A stretch of 64,000 nucleotides of DNA, taken from contig CM019067.1 of NCBI GenBank assembly GCA_009667805.1, positions 164,721,073 through 164,785,072 of the forward strand, in the 5' to 3' direction. The notes beneath the pieces are model-generated. The model did not search any database and had not been told where the DNA came from. It was given only the letters and a program-made list of their open reading frames with translations. This DNA comes from Leptobrachium leishanense (lineage: Eukaryota > Chordata > Amphibia > Anura > Megophryidae). This document shows, piece after piece, positions 11,989-22,897 of this stretch. The first letter of the stretch is position 1; every line of letters begins with the position of its first letter. Position numbers and translations under genes: made by a program.

Positions 11989-12885
11989 CAGGGTTATTCA
12001 AAAAGAATCGAAAAATTACTGTACGATCGGTGACTTTTCGTTCCCTGCACTTTGGGGCCATTCGGCGATCCTATTTCGCCGACCCTGCGGTGTATTCAGC
12101 AAGAACCGCAGGGCCCCGGTAGTGCAGGGAAAACCCGCCGAACACTTGTCGCAAACCCGCCGAACACTCACCGAACACTCACTGAAACCCGCAGAAAACA
12201 GAGGAATTAACCCCGCCGAACAAGCCGAAGAAACCCGACTAGCCGCCGATCACCGCCAGAAAAACCCAACACGCAGACAAACGAGGTGAAAAAAAAACAA
12301 AACAGTACGCTTGAAAGTTTGAAATTTGAAACGCTGTTTGCAAAAAAAACTACTGAACGAAAATGTCTGGAATTTACATATAAAATCCTATGAATGATAC
12401 TAAAAAAAGCTGTTACAGTAAAAAGAAAAAGAGGAGTTAAAAAAAAAAAGGGAAAAATGTTTTGCCCAAAAAATCCAAACAAATGCCAAACAGATCCTAA
12501 AAAATCTATAAAGAGACTTTTTACTGCAGAATATAATATTAAACGGTTTATTAAATATTGAATTAAAACGGGAATGTTTTTAACATTGAATCCCATGGGA
12601 ATCGCCTGAATAAATCTGTTGAATGAAACCACTGAACGGCAGGGCATTTTGGCAACTTTTCCCTGCCATTTGGTGTTCTCTGAATAGGCGAAGCAATGCT
12701 TCTCTTTGGGGATTCACTGCCCTCAAACAGACAACGAACAGCCACCGTATGTGTAGGCAATTCGCCAAGATTTGGGAAACTGCCTTCTCTCTGACTAGCC
12801 GAATGGCCAGGAAAGGTAACCGTATGCTGAATTTTAGTGTTCGGTTACCTTTCGGCCACAATTCGGATCTCTTTGAATAACCACC
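11989..12885 (-). mobile_element. MITE of the CAGGGTTAT family, first copy
   Basis: It starts CAGGGTTATTCAAAAAGAAT and ends with the inverted but eroded 'gatctctttgaataacc'. Internal blocks ('cggtgacttttcgtt' near the left, 'gtgttcggttacctttc' near the right) match the copy at 48945-49846 in inverted order, and the lengths agree (about 897 against 902 bp). No transposase is seen. The right terminus has lost the final CCTG, so the target duplication cannot be read. Confidence 0.65.
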
Positions 12886-12947
12886 AGAGGTAGTCATCAA
12901 AAAATGCTTAGCCCGTAACTTCCAAAATGAAAACCCAATGAAGTGTT

Positions 12948-13227
12948 GAGACACATGGGTATATTGCCCCAGCTCACACATGGGTATATTGCCCCAGCTC
13001 ACACATGGATATATACTGCCCAGCTCACACATGGGTATATTGCCCCAGCTCACACATGGGTATATTGCCCCAGCTCACACATGGATATCTTTGCCCTCAT
13101 GGATATATTTGCCCCAGGCTCACACATGGATATATTTGCCCCAGGCTCACTCATGGATATATTTGCCCCCAGCTCGCACACATGTATATATTTGCCCCCA
13201 ACTCTCACACATGTATATATTTGCCCC
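12948..13227. repeat. Minisatellite, 25-29 bp units, left part
   Basis: About 11 units follow the pattern 'atggatatatttgccccag' plus 'gctcacac'. Unit length drifts from 25 to 29 bp. The array is interrupted at 13228 by the Gmr1-like element and resumes at 20830, so it was one array before that insertion. Open frames across it are a by-product of repetition. Confidence 0.85.
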
Positions 13228-14441
13228 TGTGGCAGATTAGACCTGTATTTCTATCTATATAAGGGTCTGCCTGTATATATGTGTCTATCTGCTGGTTCAT
13301 ACATATCTCCTCTCCTCCATATAGAGTTATATTCATATTTGTGTCTGGACATTTGGTAAGTGTATCCCTGTGTCCACAGCTGAAATGTAATCAAAATGTT
13401 TAGCTTTCTCCCTTGGGGGGAGGATATAACACGCAGCTGTAAAAAGGGAATTTCTTTGTACACTAACATAGAAAATCACACCTTGGCAGCCAGCACGGCC
13501 CCAAGAGATGGGGACACAATCTTCAAAGACAGGAAGCACATCCTTGATCTCTAAGGGGGGTCTGGAGGGAAGAGGGACGCCTTTAGGCAATTAAAGATTA
13601 ATTGACAAGCTTACTGAGCATGAGCGAGAATTGCACTCTGGGAAATGGAGTCCAGGACACTTGGCCATTGGTGGGTGGGGGCTGGAAAGATCAGGAAGTG
13701 TATAAATTCGGAACACTGTCCATGTGCTTTTGCTGATCACTTGGGGTACCTTCTAAAGAGGACTGATCTGTCCATGTTCCTACCTCCAGGCCCCAGGAGG
13801 CACCGATGCTAGCTACTGATTATTCCATCGTAAGTAAGGCTCTGTGATTAACACCTTTTTCTTTATATTTTGCTGTGTAGTGTGTAAGTAATTGCTTTAT
13901 TCTAGTTATAAGTTTTTATGTAACCAAGCACTGTGATTCTTTTAATATCATAAATAAACAAAAAGTATTTAAGTTTTGACTCTGGCTGATGAAATCCATG
14001 CTAACTAAGAGATTGGGAGTATTGCTATTTGCTTTAAGCTCGGTTATATATAAGAAATTGCGTGTTGCGGTCGTCAGGAAACCGCAGGGAATTGTGGGAT
14101 CCGTAGTCACTGTCCGAGTCTAGGATAGTGCGGCTGCTAAGCCCTGCGGCTCCTGCTGCGACGCACGTAGTGTCCGTGAGGACTGGTGGCAGCGTTACTA
14201 ATAGAATAAGAAAGTGAGCTCTGGGACTGTGAGAGACGTAGTTAGTACGCGCTTCAGGAGAAGACTTGTACTGCGTTGCAATCCTGGGATCAGTATATCG
14301 CGTTCTACGTGCCTGTTGTGAGAGAAGGTGTGGCCGGGACGGGTAGAGAAGTGCACGTAATTATCTGGGTCTAGGATAGATAGATAGTGCGCGGCTTAAC
14401 CCGGCGTCTTTGCGCAGCAGCGCGCGTAGTGGGTCGTGACA
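13228..14441 (+). repeat. Left (5') LTR of the Gmr1-like element
   Basis: The LTR starts TGTGGCAGATTAG and ends GTCGTGACA. A TATA box, TATAAATT, lies at 13701, and a polyadenylation signal AATAAA lies at 13953-13958, giving a normal U3-R-U5 order on the plus strand. The last about 300 bp contain an internal near-duplication whose first copy ends in ACTGGTGGCAGCG (from 14182), resembling the primer-binding site that follows the LTR. Confidence 0.9.
13701..13708 (+). promoter_or_regulatory. TATA box of the Gmr1-like LTR
   Basis: TATAAATT sits about 250 bp upstream of the AATAAA signal. The same box is present in the right LTR at 20096. Transcription should start about 30 bp downstream. Confidence 0.6.
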
Positions 14442-14443
14442 AC

Positions 14444-14462
14444 TGGTGGCAAGCGGTGGGAT
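14444..14462 (+). other. Primer-binding site, probably for tRNA-Leu
   Basis: Two bases after the LTR the sequence reads TGGTGGCAAGCGGTGGGAT. It complements the 3' end of a vertebrate tRNA-Leu (TGGTGGCAGCGGTGGGAT expected) with one extra A. Such a site primes minus-strand synthesis. The tRNA assignment is from memory of the family. Confidence 0.6.
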
Positions 14463-14658
14463 ATCAGGTTAGTATTTGGATCTGTGAAGCAACATAGATC
14501 CAGATACTAAAGAAATTGGTTTTCCAATTTCCAGAGAAATTGGTTTTCCAATTTCCAGAGCAGAACTCAGTGCATTTACTAGAATTTACACAATACACAG
14601 CAGTTCCCTTCCCCTTCTTTGTTTTTTCTTTTCTATCTTTTATTTGGCTGGAGTGAGA

Positions 14659-16011
14659 ATGTCGCAACAATCATCGAAAAAGACTTTGGAACAATTATGT
14701 CGAGACAAAAATATTTCGACGAAGGATAAAAAGAAAGATGAACTTTTGCAAGCCCTCGAGGATTATGAGGCAAGGCAAGCAGTCCAGGACGCAGCAGAGC
14801 AGGGTACCACTCTTGACCCAGCCGAAGGAAGCGCGGGTCCAGTGGAAAGGACAGTGTCAAGTGCTTCGCCCAAGGGTGATACTGCCCTGGATGTTTACTT
14901 GCAGACTGTTTTAAAACATGTGGACTCTGCGGACTCGCAGACGCGGCTTCAGCTCATCCTGCAGCACCAAGAGCGAAAGGAGCGCAGAGCTGAGGCTGAA
15001 CGCGAAACTGTGGAGCGCAGGGCTGAACGTGAAGCTGCGGAGCGTAGAGCCGAGCAAGAGGCGGCAGCGCGCCAAGCGGACCGAGAAGCTGAGGAGCGCA
15101 GAGCTGAGGCTGAACGCGAAGCTGCGGAGCGCAGGGCTGTGGGTGAGCGAGAAGCGGCAGAGCGCCAAGCCGAACGGGCACATCAGCTCGCTCTGGCACA
15201 GGCAAGCAGAACGCCATTATCTCCTGCCCCTGTGGGCGCTGCAGAACTCTCTATGCCGAGACCTCGTGCTGAGAACTTTCCCACTCTTGACAAAGATGGG
15301 GACCTGGATGTGTTCCTGCGAAGTTTTGAAAAGACTTGTTGACAGTACCAGCTGCCCAAGGAGCAATGGGCCAGGTACCTCACTCCTGGACTAAAAGGTC
15401 CAGCGCTTGAAGCCTTTGCAGAGTTACCAGCTGAGAGCGACCAGGACTATGAGGCGATTAAAGCTGCGCTGCAGAGACGTTATAACCTCACGCCAGAGGT
15501 ATATCGCAAAAAGTTCAGGTCCTTGCAGAAGCGGGCCGCGGAGAGCTACTCTGCAGTTGTGAGCCACCTGACCACCCTATTTCGACAATGGGTCAGGGGG
15601 CTGAAGATTGACACCTTGGATGCCCTGGAAGATCTGTTAATCAAAGAGCAGTTCGTGCAGCTGTGCCCACCTGAGATCCAGGAATGGCTTCTGGATCGCA
15701 AACCCGAGACGGCCCTGGAAGCTGGTGAGCTGGCCGATTTCCACGCGGCCAACAGAGCGTCTGTAGACCGGAGCAGAGGTTTCCCCAAAGGATCGTCTGG
15801 ATGGAAGCCCAACTCCAACCGACCCCCTGACACCAAGCCGGCGGTGCCTCCCTCTGTGCCAGTCTCTGCTGGGGATGGGAGAAGTGAAATCCGCCGGTGC
15901 TTTATCTGCAACAGCGGGAGCCACCTCAGGTCAGCGTGCCCGAGAGGAAAAGACCGGCACCCACATCTGGAGGGGGGTGCCCCTCCGGGTCACCCTGCGT
16001 CTTGTTCGTGA
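14659..16011 (+). pseudogene. gag: Gmr1-like gag with SCAN-like capsid domain, one stop
   Basis: Gag builds the retrotransposon particle. ATG 14659 opens MSQQSSKKTLEQLC. Residues about 100-175 are a coiled coil of AERRAEREAAERRA type. A TGA stop at 15340-15342 interrupts the frame, but the same frame then stays open to 16011. After the stop come a capsid-like stretch and the block FRQWVRGLKIDTLDALEDLL followed by EQFVQLCPPEIQEWL, which resembles the SCAN domain of vertebrate zinc-finger proteins. A CX2CX4HX4C zinc knuckle, CFICNSGSHLRSAC, lies near the end. The first part ends EKTC at the stop. Protease follows in another frame. Confidence 0.85.
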
Positions 16012-16022
16012 CCAGCTCGGAG

Positions 16023-16436
16023 GGCAGTGCCAACGTAAATATGCAGACGGTGACTGTTGGATCCAAGGTAACTTTCGGGTTAAGAGATACAGGGGCTGAG
16101 ATGACTTTGGTGCGCCCCGAATTGGTCAGCCCTGCAGACTTTATTCCTGGCAGGACTATAGCCGTAAAAGGTTTTGGTGGGGTACGTCCTGCGGTGCCAA
16201 TGGCACGTGTTTACCTGGACTGGGGAGCGGGGAGAGGTCTGAGGGATGTGGGGGTGTCCGAAAACATTCCTACAAATGTATTACTCGGTACTGATTTGGG
16301 TAAATTGTTGTCGCAATATGTGCTGGAAAATGATGTCGGGGGGGTACCCAAACCCCTCGTAGCCCTACAGTGGAGAGGGCTCTGTGTGAGCGTACACAAC
16401 AGGACCCCTGTTTGGATGGACATGAGATGGTGGTGA
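16023..16436 (+). pseudogene. Retropepsin-like protease of the Gmr1-like element
   Basis: An aspartic protease cuts the polyprotein. The active-site motif is visible as LRDTGAEMTLV, with a hydrophobic flap region around VKGFGG and the second conserved block NVLLGTDLGKLL. The frame differs from both gag and integrase, so at least one frameshift lies on each side. The 16437-16716 linker is G-rich, has a stop in the frame that remains open, and shows no domain. Confidence 0.8.
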
Positions 16437-16716
16437 ATCAGTCTGCGCCCGAGTCAGGTGTGTCTGTGGAGTTGTGTGACAGTGAGGGGAGACGGTGTGA
16501 CTGGGAGGTCGGGAGGGGGGTGAGTGAATGCCAGCCTGTACCCGTACCATCCACCCCCCTGGGTCCCGTGGGTGAGGGGGCCACCATTGCCATAGTTACC
16601 CGCTAGCAGTCTGCCCGGAAGAAGGGCTTGGAGCCACTGGCCGATCCGGTGGGGCTGCTGGCCGACAGGCATGCTGAGGGGGGGCCGAAGCCCCTTCCGA
16701 CCTAACCCAGTCCCCA

Positions 16717-18111
16717 GTGGCGGCGCAGGAGGCTGTCTCTGAGCCTGAGGCTGACGCTGAGATCGGTGCTGACTCTGAGGCCGAGGTGCAGAGTCCCGAG
16801 TTTCAGGAGGCCCAGCAGACAGACCCCACGCTCGAGAAACTGAGGGAGCGGGCTAGGCGACCCCTCACTAGCCTGGATAAGGAACGAGTCTACTGGGATA
16901 AAGAGAGGTTATATCGAGAGACTCTACCGGGGGACGGGCAAGGTCCCTGGGTGATGGAGAGGCAACTTGTGGTGCCCCAGAGGTATAGGGACCAGTTGCT
17001 GAAGGTGGCCCACGCTATTCCCATGGCTGGGCATTTAGGGGTGCACCGGACGAAGTCTCGCCTGGCGCATCACTTCTACTGGTCTGGGATGGGCACCGAG
17101 GTAGCCAACTACTGTCGCTCGTGTCCCGAGTGTCAGAAGGTTGGGAAGCCAGGGGAGGTGGGTAAGGCCCCTTTAATTCCCCTCCCCATAGTGAGTGAAC
17201 CCTTTGGGAGGGTGGCCGTAGATATTGTGGGGCCCTTAGCTATTCCCAGTAGCTCAGGGAAGCGTTTTATCCTGACCGTGGTGGACTATGCCACCCGGTA
17301 CCCGGAGGCCGTGGCACTCTCATCCATCAGGGCTGACAAGGTGGCCGATGCGTTGTTGGGCATATTCTCACGCGTGGGGTTTCCCAGAGAGATGCTCACC
17401 GACCAGGGCCCCCAGTTCACCTCTGATCTGATGCAGAGCCTATGTCAAAAGGTACAAGTCGAGCACTTGGTGACCATTGCCTACCACCCGCAGACCAATG
17501 GCTTGTGCGAAAGGTTCAACGGAACCCTGAAACAAATGCTGCGGATGTTTGTGGAGTCGCAGGGTAGAGACTGGGAGCGATACCTACCCCATCTCCTCTT
17601 TGCCTACTGGGAGGTACCACAGGAATCCACGGGCTTCTCTCCATTTGAGTTACTCTATGGGCGGAGAGTGCGCGGCCCCCTCGCCCTGATGCGGGAGGGT
17701 TGGGAGGGAAAACTGGGGTCCCCCAAGACATCGGTAGTAGAGTATGTGTTGAAGTTCCGAGAGAGAATGCAAGTCATAATGGGAGAGGTGTATGACAATC
17801 TGAAAGCTGCCCAGTCCAAACAGAAGCAGTGGTATGACAGAGGCGCCGGGGAGAGAGTGTTTGAGGTGGGCCAGAAGGTGCTTGTGCTGATTCCCACGAG
17901 GCAGAACAAATTGCAGGCGGCCTGGGAGGGCCCGTTTACTATACTCCAGAGGATGAATGAAGTAAACTATGTGGTGGCTCTGGATGAGAGGGGAAAGCGT
18001 AACAAGGTTTATCACATTAATATGATCAAGGCCTACTATGAAAGGGACCCCGCGGTCCTAACCGTGTGCAGTCTGCCTGGGGATGAGCCAGAAACTGACC
18101 CCCCTCCTTGA
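16717..18111 (+). pseudogene. Integrase of the Gmr1-like element
   Basis: Integrase inserts the cDNA into host DNA. The open frame of 464 codons holds a zinc-binding HHCC domain (GHLGVH at residue 105, CRSCPECQK near 135), a D,D,E catalytic core (VAVDIVG at 167, TDQGPQF at 227, CERFNG near 263) and a C-terminal GPF/Y module (AWEGPFTI, then NYVV). All three catalytic acids are present. The true start is unclear: the frame is open upstream of the domain but opens with a non-ATG codon. It lies upstream of reverse transcriptase, the reverse of the usual gypsy order. The stop at 18109-18111 lies inside the start of the next frame, near a C6 run, so a small indel may have split an original fusion. 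Confidence 0.9.
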
Positions 18112-19561
18112 TCTGTTGGCTGCAGCCAGGGCTCCAGACAACTTAGACGCTGCCCAGATCAATGCGGACTTAAGCGAGAGTCAGAGGGGGCAGCTATCTC
18201 GCACACTGGCCCCCTACCGCAGCATTTTCACAGGAAAACTGGGCCGAACCTCTCTGGTGGCCCACCACGTGGATACGGGAGACCACCATCCCCTCCGACA
18301 GGCTGCATACAGGGTGTCTCTGGAGGTGAAGGTGGACATTAGAAGGGAGATAGAGGAAATGCTAATGCTAGGCGTGATCCGCAAATCGCACAGTCCCTGG
18401 GCCTTCCCCGTGGTACTGGTCCCCAAGAAGGATAAGACCACCCGATTCTGTGTGGACTACCGGCGGTTGAATCTAGTAACTGCATTCAACGCGTATCCTA
18501 TGCCCCGTATTGATGCATTACTTGACCAACTAGCTGGGGCCAAGTTCCTCAGCATTATGGATCTGAGCCGGGGCTACTGGCAGATCCCAATGACTCCGGA
18601 AGCTCAAGAGCGGTCTGCCTTTATCACCCCCTTTGGGTTGTATGAGTTCCAAGTCATGCCCTTTGGGATGAAAAATGCTCCTGCCACCTTCCAGCGGCTA
18701 GTTAATCACCTCCTAGAGGGGCAGGAGGGGCATGCGGTGGCCTATCTGGATGATATTGCGGTGTTCAGTGACAGCTGGGAGCAGCACCTGGGTCACCTGA
18801 CCAGGGTCCTAGACCGCATCTCAGCAGCTGGGCTAACCATCAGACCTGACAAGTGCCAGCTGGGCATGGCAGAGATACACTACCTGGGACATAGGGTGGG
18901 AGGGGGGGACCCTATGCCCCGAGCCCACTAAAGTAGAAGCCATAGCAGCCTGGCCAGTCCCCACTACAAAAAAGCAGGTGATGTCTTTTCTGGGTACAGC
19001 AGGCTATTATCGAAAGTTTGTGCCCCATTATAGCACGCTAGCAAAGCCCCTGACAGACCTAACAAAAAAGGCTCTTCCCCGTGTGGTGGAATGGACCCCT
19101 GCATGTGGAACAGCCATTGATAGTTTAAAGCAAGCCCTCATGGCCTCCCCAGTCCTGCAGGCCCCAGACTTCAACCGACGGTTCGTAGTCCAAACAGATG
19201 CTTCCAACTATGGCCTGGGAGCCGTATTAAGCCAGGTGGATGGGAAGGGCGAGGAACACCCCGTGGTATACCTCAGTCGCAAGCTGTTGACCCAGGAAGT
19301 GGCCTATGCCACTGTAGAGAAAGAGTGTCTGGCGATTGTCTGGGCCCTACAGAAACTACAGCCCTACCTATATGGGCGCTAGTTCACAGTGATAACTGAC
19401 CATAATCCCCTACACTGGCTACATACGGTGGCTGGAACGAATGGGAAGCTCCTCCGGTGGAGCCTTTCCCTCCAGCAATATGAATTCTCCATACAGCATA
19501 AGAAGGGCAGCATGCATGGTAATGCGGATGGGCTCTCCCGGCAAGGGGAAGACATGTGTTA
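18083..19561 (+). pseudogene. Reverse transcriptase and RNase H of the Gmr1-like element
   Basis: Reverse transcriptase copies the element RNA and RNase H removes the template. The first frame, to 18931, shows KDKTTRFCVDYRRLN, LDLSRGYWQIPM-type motifs and the catalytic YLDD in AYLDDIAVFS. It ends after a G7 run near 18900, where a one-base insertion explains the frame change. The second frame continues with MSFLGTAGYYRKFV and RNase H motifs VQTDASNYGLG and EKECLAIVWAL, hits a TAG stop at 19380-19382, then reads on through TDHNPLHWL and NADGLSR to TAA at 19559-19561. So there is one frameshift and one nonsense codon. The catalytic residues themselves are conserved. Confidence 0.9.
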
Positions 19562-19622
19562 AGACACACGTGAGAGGCATGTTAGTTAGCCTCCCTTTCT
19601 GCGTCTTCCTTTGTATGGGAGA

Positions 19623-20829
19623 TGTGGCAAATTAGACCTATATTTCTATCTATATAAGGGTCTGCCTGTATATATGTGTCTATCTGCCAGTTCATACATA
19701 TCTCCTCTCCTCCATATAGAGTTATATTCATATTTGTGTCTGGCCATTTGGTAAGTGTATCCCTGTGTCCACAGCTGAAATGTAATCAAAATGTTTAGCT
19801 TTCTCCCTTGGGGGGAGGATATAACACGTAGCTGTAAAAAGGGAATTTGTTTGTACACTAACATAGAAAATCACACCTTGGCAGCCAGCACGGCCCCAAG
19901 AGATGGGGACACAATCTTCAAAGACAGGAAGCACATCCTTGATCTCTAAGGGGGGTCTGGAGGGAAGAGGGACGCCTTTAGGCAATTAAAGATTAATTGA
20001 CAAGCTTACTGTGCATGAGCGAGAATTGCACTCTGGGAAATGGAGTCCAGGACACTGGGCCATTGGTGGGTGGGGGCTGGAAAGATCAGGAAGTGTATAA
20101 ATTCGGAAAACACTGGCCATGTGCTTTTGCTGATCACTTGGGGTACCTTCTAAAGAGGACTGATTTGTCCATGTTCCTACCTCCAGGCCCCAGGAGGCAC
20201 CGATGCTAGCTACTGATTATTCCGTCGTAAGTAAGACTCTTTGATTAACACCTTTTTCTTTATATTTTGCTGTGTAGTGTGTAAGTAATTGATTTATTCT
20301 AGTTATAAGTTTTTATGTAACAAAGCACTGTGATTCTTTTTATATCATAAATAAACAAAAAGTATTTAAGTTTTGACTCTGGCTGATGAAATCCACGCTA
20401 ACTAAGAGATTGGAAGTATTGCTATTTGCTTTAAGCTCGGTTATATATAAGAAATTGCGTGTTGCGGTCATCAGGAAAAAGCAGGGAATTGTGGGATCCG
20501 TAGTCACTGTCCGAGTCCAGGATAGTGCGGCTGCTAAGCCCTGCGTCTCCTGTTGCGACGCGCGTAGTGTCCGTGAGGACTGGTGGCAGCGTTACTAATA
20601 GAATAAGAAAGTGAGCTCTGGGATTGTGAGAGACGTAGTTAGTACGCGCTTCAGGAGAAGACTGCGTTGCAATCCTGGGATCAGTATATCGCGCTCTACG
20701 TGCCTGTTGTGAGAGAAAGTGTGGCCGGGAGGGGTAGATAAGTGCGCGTAATTATCTGGGTCTTGGGATAGATAGTGCGCGGCTTAACCCGGCGTCTTTG
20801 TGCAGCAGCGCGGGTAGTGGGTCGTGACA
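19623..20829 (+). repeat. Right (3') LTR of the Gmr1-like element
   Basis: It starts TGTGGCAAATTAG and ends GTCGTGACA, 1207 bp against 1214 bp for the left LTR. TATA lies at 20096 and AATAAA at 20350-20355. A weak purine tract, 'atgggaga', precedes it. The internal ACTGGTGGCAGCG (20579-20591) is present here too, so that feature predates the insertion. Confidence 0.9.
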
Positions 20830-21302
20830 GCTCACACATGGATATATTTGCCCCAGGCTCCCTCATGGATATATTTGCCCCCAGGTTCACACATGGTTAT
20901 ATTTGCCCCAGGCTCACACATGTATAGATTTGCCCCAGGCTCACTCATGGATATACTGTATTTGCACCCAGCTCGCACACATGTATATATTTACACCCAG
21001 CTCTCACACATGGATATATTTGCCCCAGTCTCACACATGGATATATTTGCCCCCAGGCTCACACATGGATATATTTGCCCACAGGCTCACTCATGGATAT
21101 ATTTGCCCCCAGCTCTCACATATGGATATATTTGCCCCAGATATCACTCATGGATATATTTTCCCCCCAGCTCTCACACATGGATATATTTGCCCCCAGG
21201 CTCACTCATGGATAGATTGCCCCCAGGCTCACTCATGGATAGATTGCCCCCAGGCTCACTCATGGATAGATTGCCCCCAGATAGATTGCCCCCAGACTCA
21301 CC
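20830..21302. repeat. Minisatellite, 25-29 bp units, right part
   Basis: It continues the array at 12948 with units such as 'atggatatatttgccccag'. The last units shrink ('atggatagattgcccc'). Unit boundaries and drift are the same in both halves. The apparent proteins across it repeat SHMDIFAPG-type peptides in several frames and are artefacts. Confidence 0.85.
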
Positions 21303-21317
21303 TCTGCCAGGCCCAGG

Positions 21318-21488
21318 CTCCGTGCAGCCGCCACGTTCGTTCCCTCAATGAGCGGCAGCCTGCATGAGTATCTGCCGCTCGCCTGGGATCCACCCTCCAG
21401 CCTGACGCGATCTCGCGAGATAGCAGAGTTCAAGTGATCTCGTTCGCGGCAGGCTCGTTGAAGGAATGAACATGGCGGCCGCACGCTC
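21318..21488. repeat. GC-rich imperfect palindrome
   Basis: The block 'gtgcagccgccacgttcgtt' near 21321 is repeated inverted as 'gaatgaacatggcggccgca' ending near 21483, around a centre containing 'gatctcgcgagat'. It directly abuts the minisatellite. Its role is unknown. Confidence 0.5.
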
Positions 21489-22748
21489 TGCCACTGTGCC
21501 GGTAAATAAAATAGTGCAGCGCAGCAGCGGCGCCAGTGGCTGAAATTTGCCGCCCCCGAATTTCTGCCACCTGACGCCGCTGCTCCGCTCTGCACCATTG
21601 TAGGGCTGGTCCTGGGTAGCGCTGATGTTTCAATGCTTCACACAATGTTAGTAATATTGTTTGAAGCAAAGTTAACCTCAGTTTAATATTTTTTTAAAAA
21701 TGGCACTACTATAGTTGGATTAGGGGTTTGCCATACCTTCATCATGTAGAACCTATGGCGAACAATTGTAGTTTAGTATAAAAGTGTAAATTGGTTTGGG
21801 ATTATAGATTAAGATAACCCTAATTGTGACCATAATCCTAACCCAATTAACACTTTTTAAATTAATCTACAGCAATAATTTTTTTTTACTGTGTTTCAAT
21901 ACACTCAAACTGTGGAGAACTTCTAGTCAGACAGAGGAACTACTGTCGTTTGATGCTATTCAACCATTTTAAGTATTCAATGTAAAATAGTCTATACATT
22001 TTCAATCACTGTTACAAAGGCCGAACTTTAAATGGTGAGCTAATAAAAGAATACGTATAACATTTGAAGAGCTTTCAATCCTATTTTCAGAGCTTTCAAT
22101 GATGATCAGATCAGGATAGGGAGCATTTATAGAGATGAAGTCTGTAAAGTCTTTTATCGCTTTAGATAGTGTATATAATCCATGACCAACATCCTGTATA
22201 GAGGCTATGGTATCAAAGGTCTTGGGTATGATTTGGGATTAACACAAGTCAAGAAGACTGGGTATTGAAAAAAGATTTCTGTAAGAGCATTCAGGGACAT
22301 ATGTGCAATTGATCTATGTCATACAATAACAATTTCATCATGGTATACTAGTGTATAACTGGACCAATAGGAGCAGGGTATACAGACTTCATAACAGGTC
22401 AATAATGGCAAACTGGCCTAGAACAACTCACATACATAGTGTAAAACATTAAAAATACACTGTTATTCAGAATATTAAGTATTTATTTCTGGTGCAGATA
22501 TTATATTTCAGTTCTTTCTGCAGATAAGTGGATTCAGTGGCTCTAATATATGTAGAGTATGGAAGGAAATTTTGTTCCTAGCCTTATTAAAACATGCTTT
22601 CTTCACATCGCATCAATCATTGTATAACAAATGAAAGTCACATTAAATTGTGAAAATATGTGTATTAAACCTACCCAGTCAGTATTTTACTGTTATCTTT
22701 ATTTTTCTATCTTAATCTTCAATTGTGTTTTATGGGTAGGGTAATGGA
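21489..22748. other. No recognisable feature
   Basis: About 1.2 kb, GC-richer at first, then AT-rich. No coding domain or shared repeat was found. Confidence 0.55.
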
Positions 22749-22897
22749 TTAACCCCTTAAGGACCAGGGGTCATTAAAGTTAAAGCATATATGATGTAAA
22801 CGTTATGTTAGAAACATAGAAACATAGAAAAATGTCGGCAGATAAGAACCTTTCGGCCCATCTAGTCTGCCCAATTACATGGATACTTGACCTGGAT

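Larger units (their letters stand above)
13228..20829 (+). mobile_element. Gmr1-like Ty3/gypsy LTR retrotransposon
   Basis: A 7.6 kb element with LTRs at 13228-14441 and 19623-20829. The order is gag, protease, integrase, reverse transcriptase, RNase H. Integrase before reverse transcriptase is known in the Gmr1-like group of Ty3/gypsy elements and otherwise in Ty1/copia, but the enzymes here are of gypsy type. The coding region has two in-frame stops and several frameshifts, so this copy cannot make its own proteins. The LTRs differ by about ten substitutions in their first 500 bp by eye. No 5-bp target duplication is visible (GCCCC on the left, GCTCA on the right). Confidence 0.9.

Noticed and set aside
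12580..13262. Repetitive ORFs around the 25-29 bp minisatellite
   Set aside because: They follow the array and shift frame with unit-length drift; no domain.
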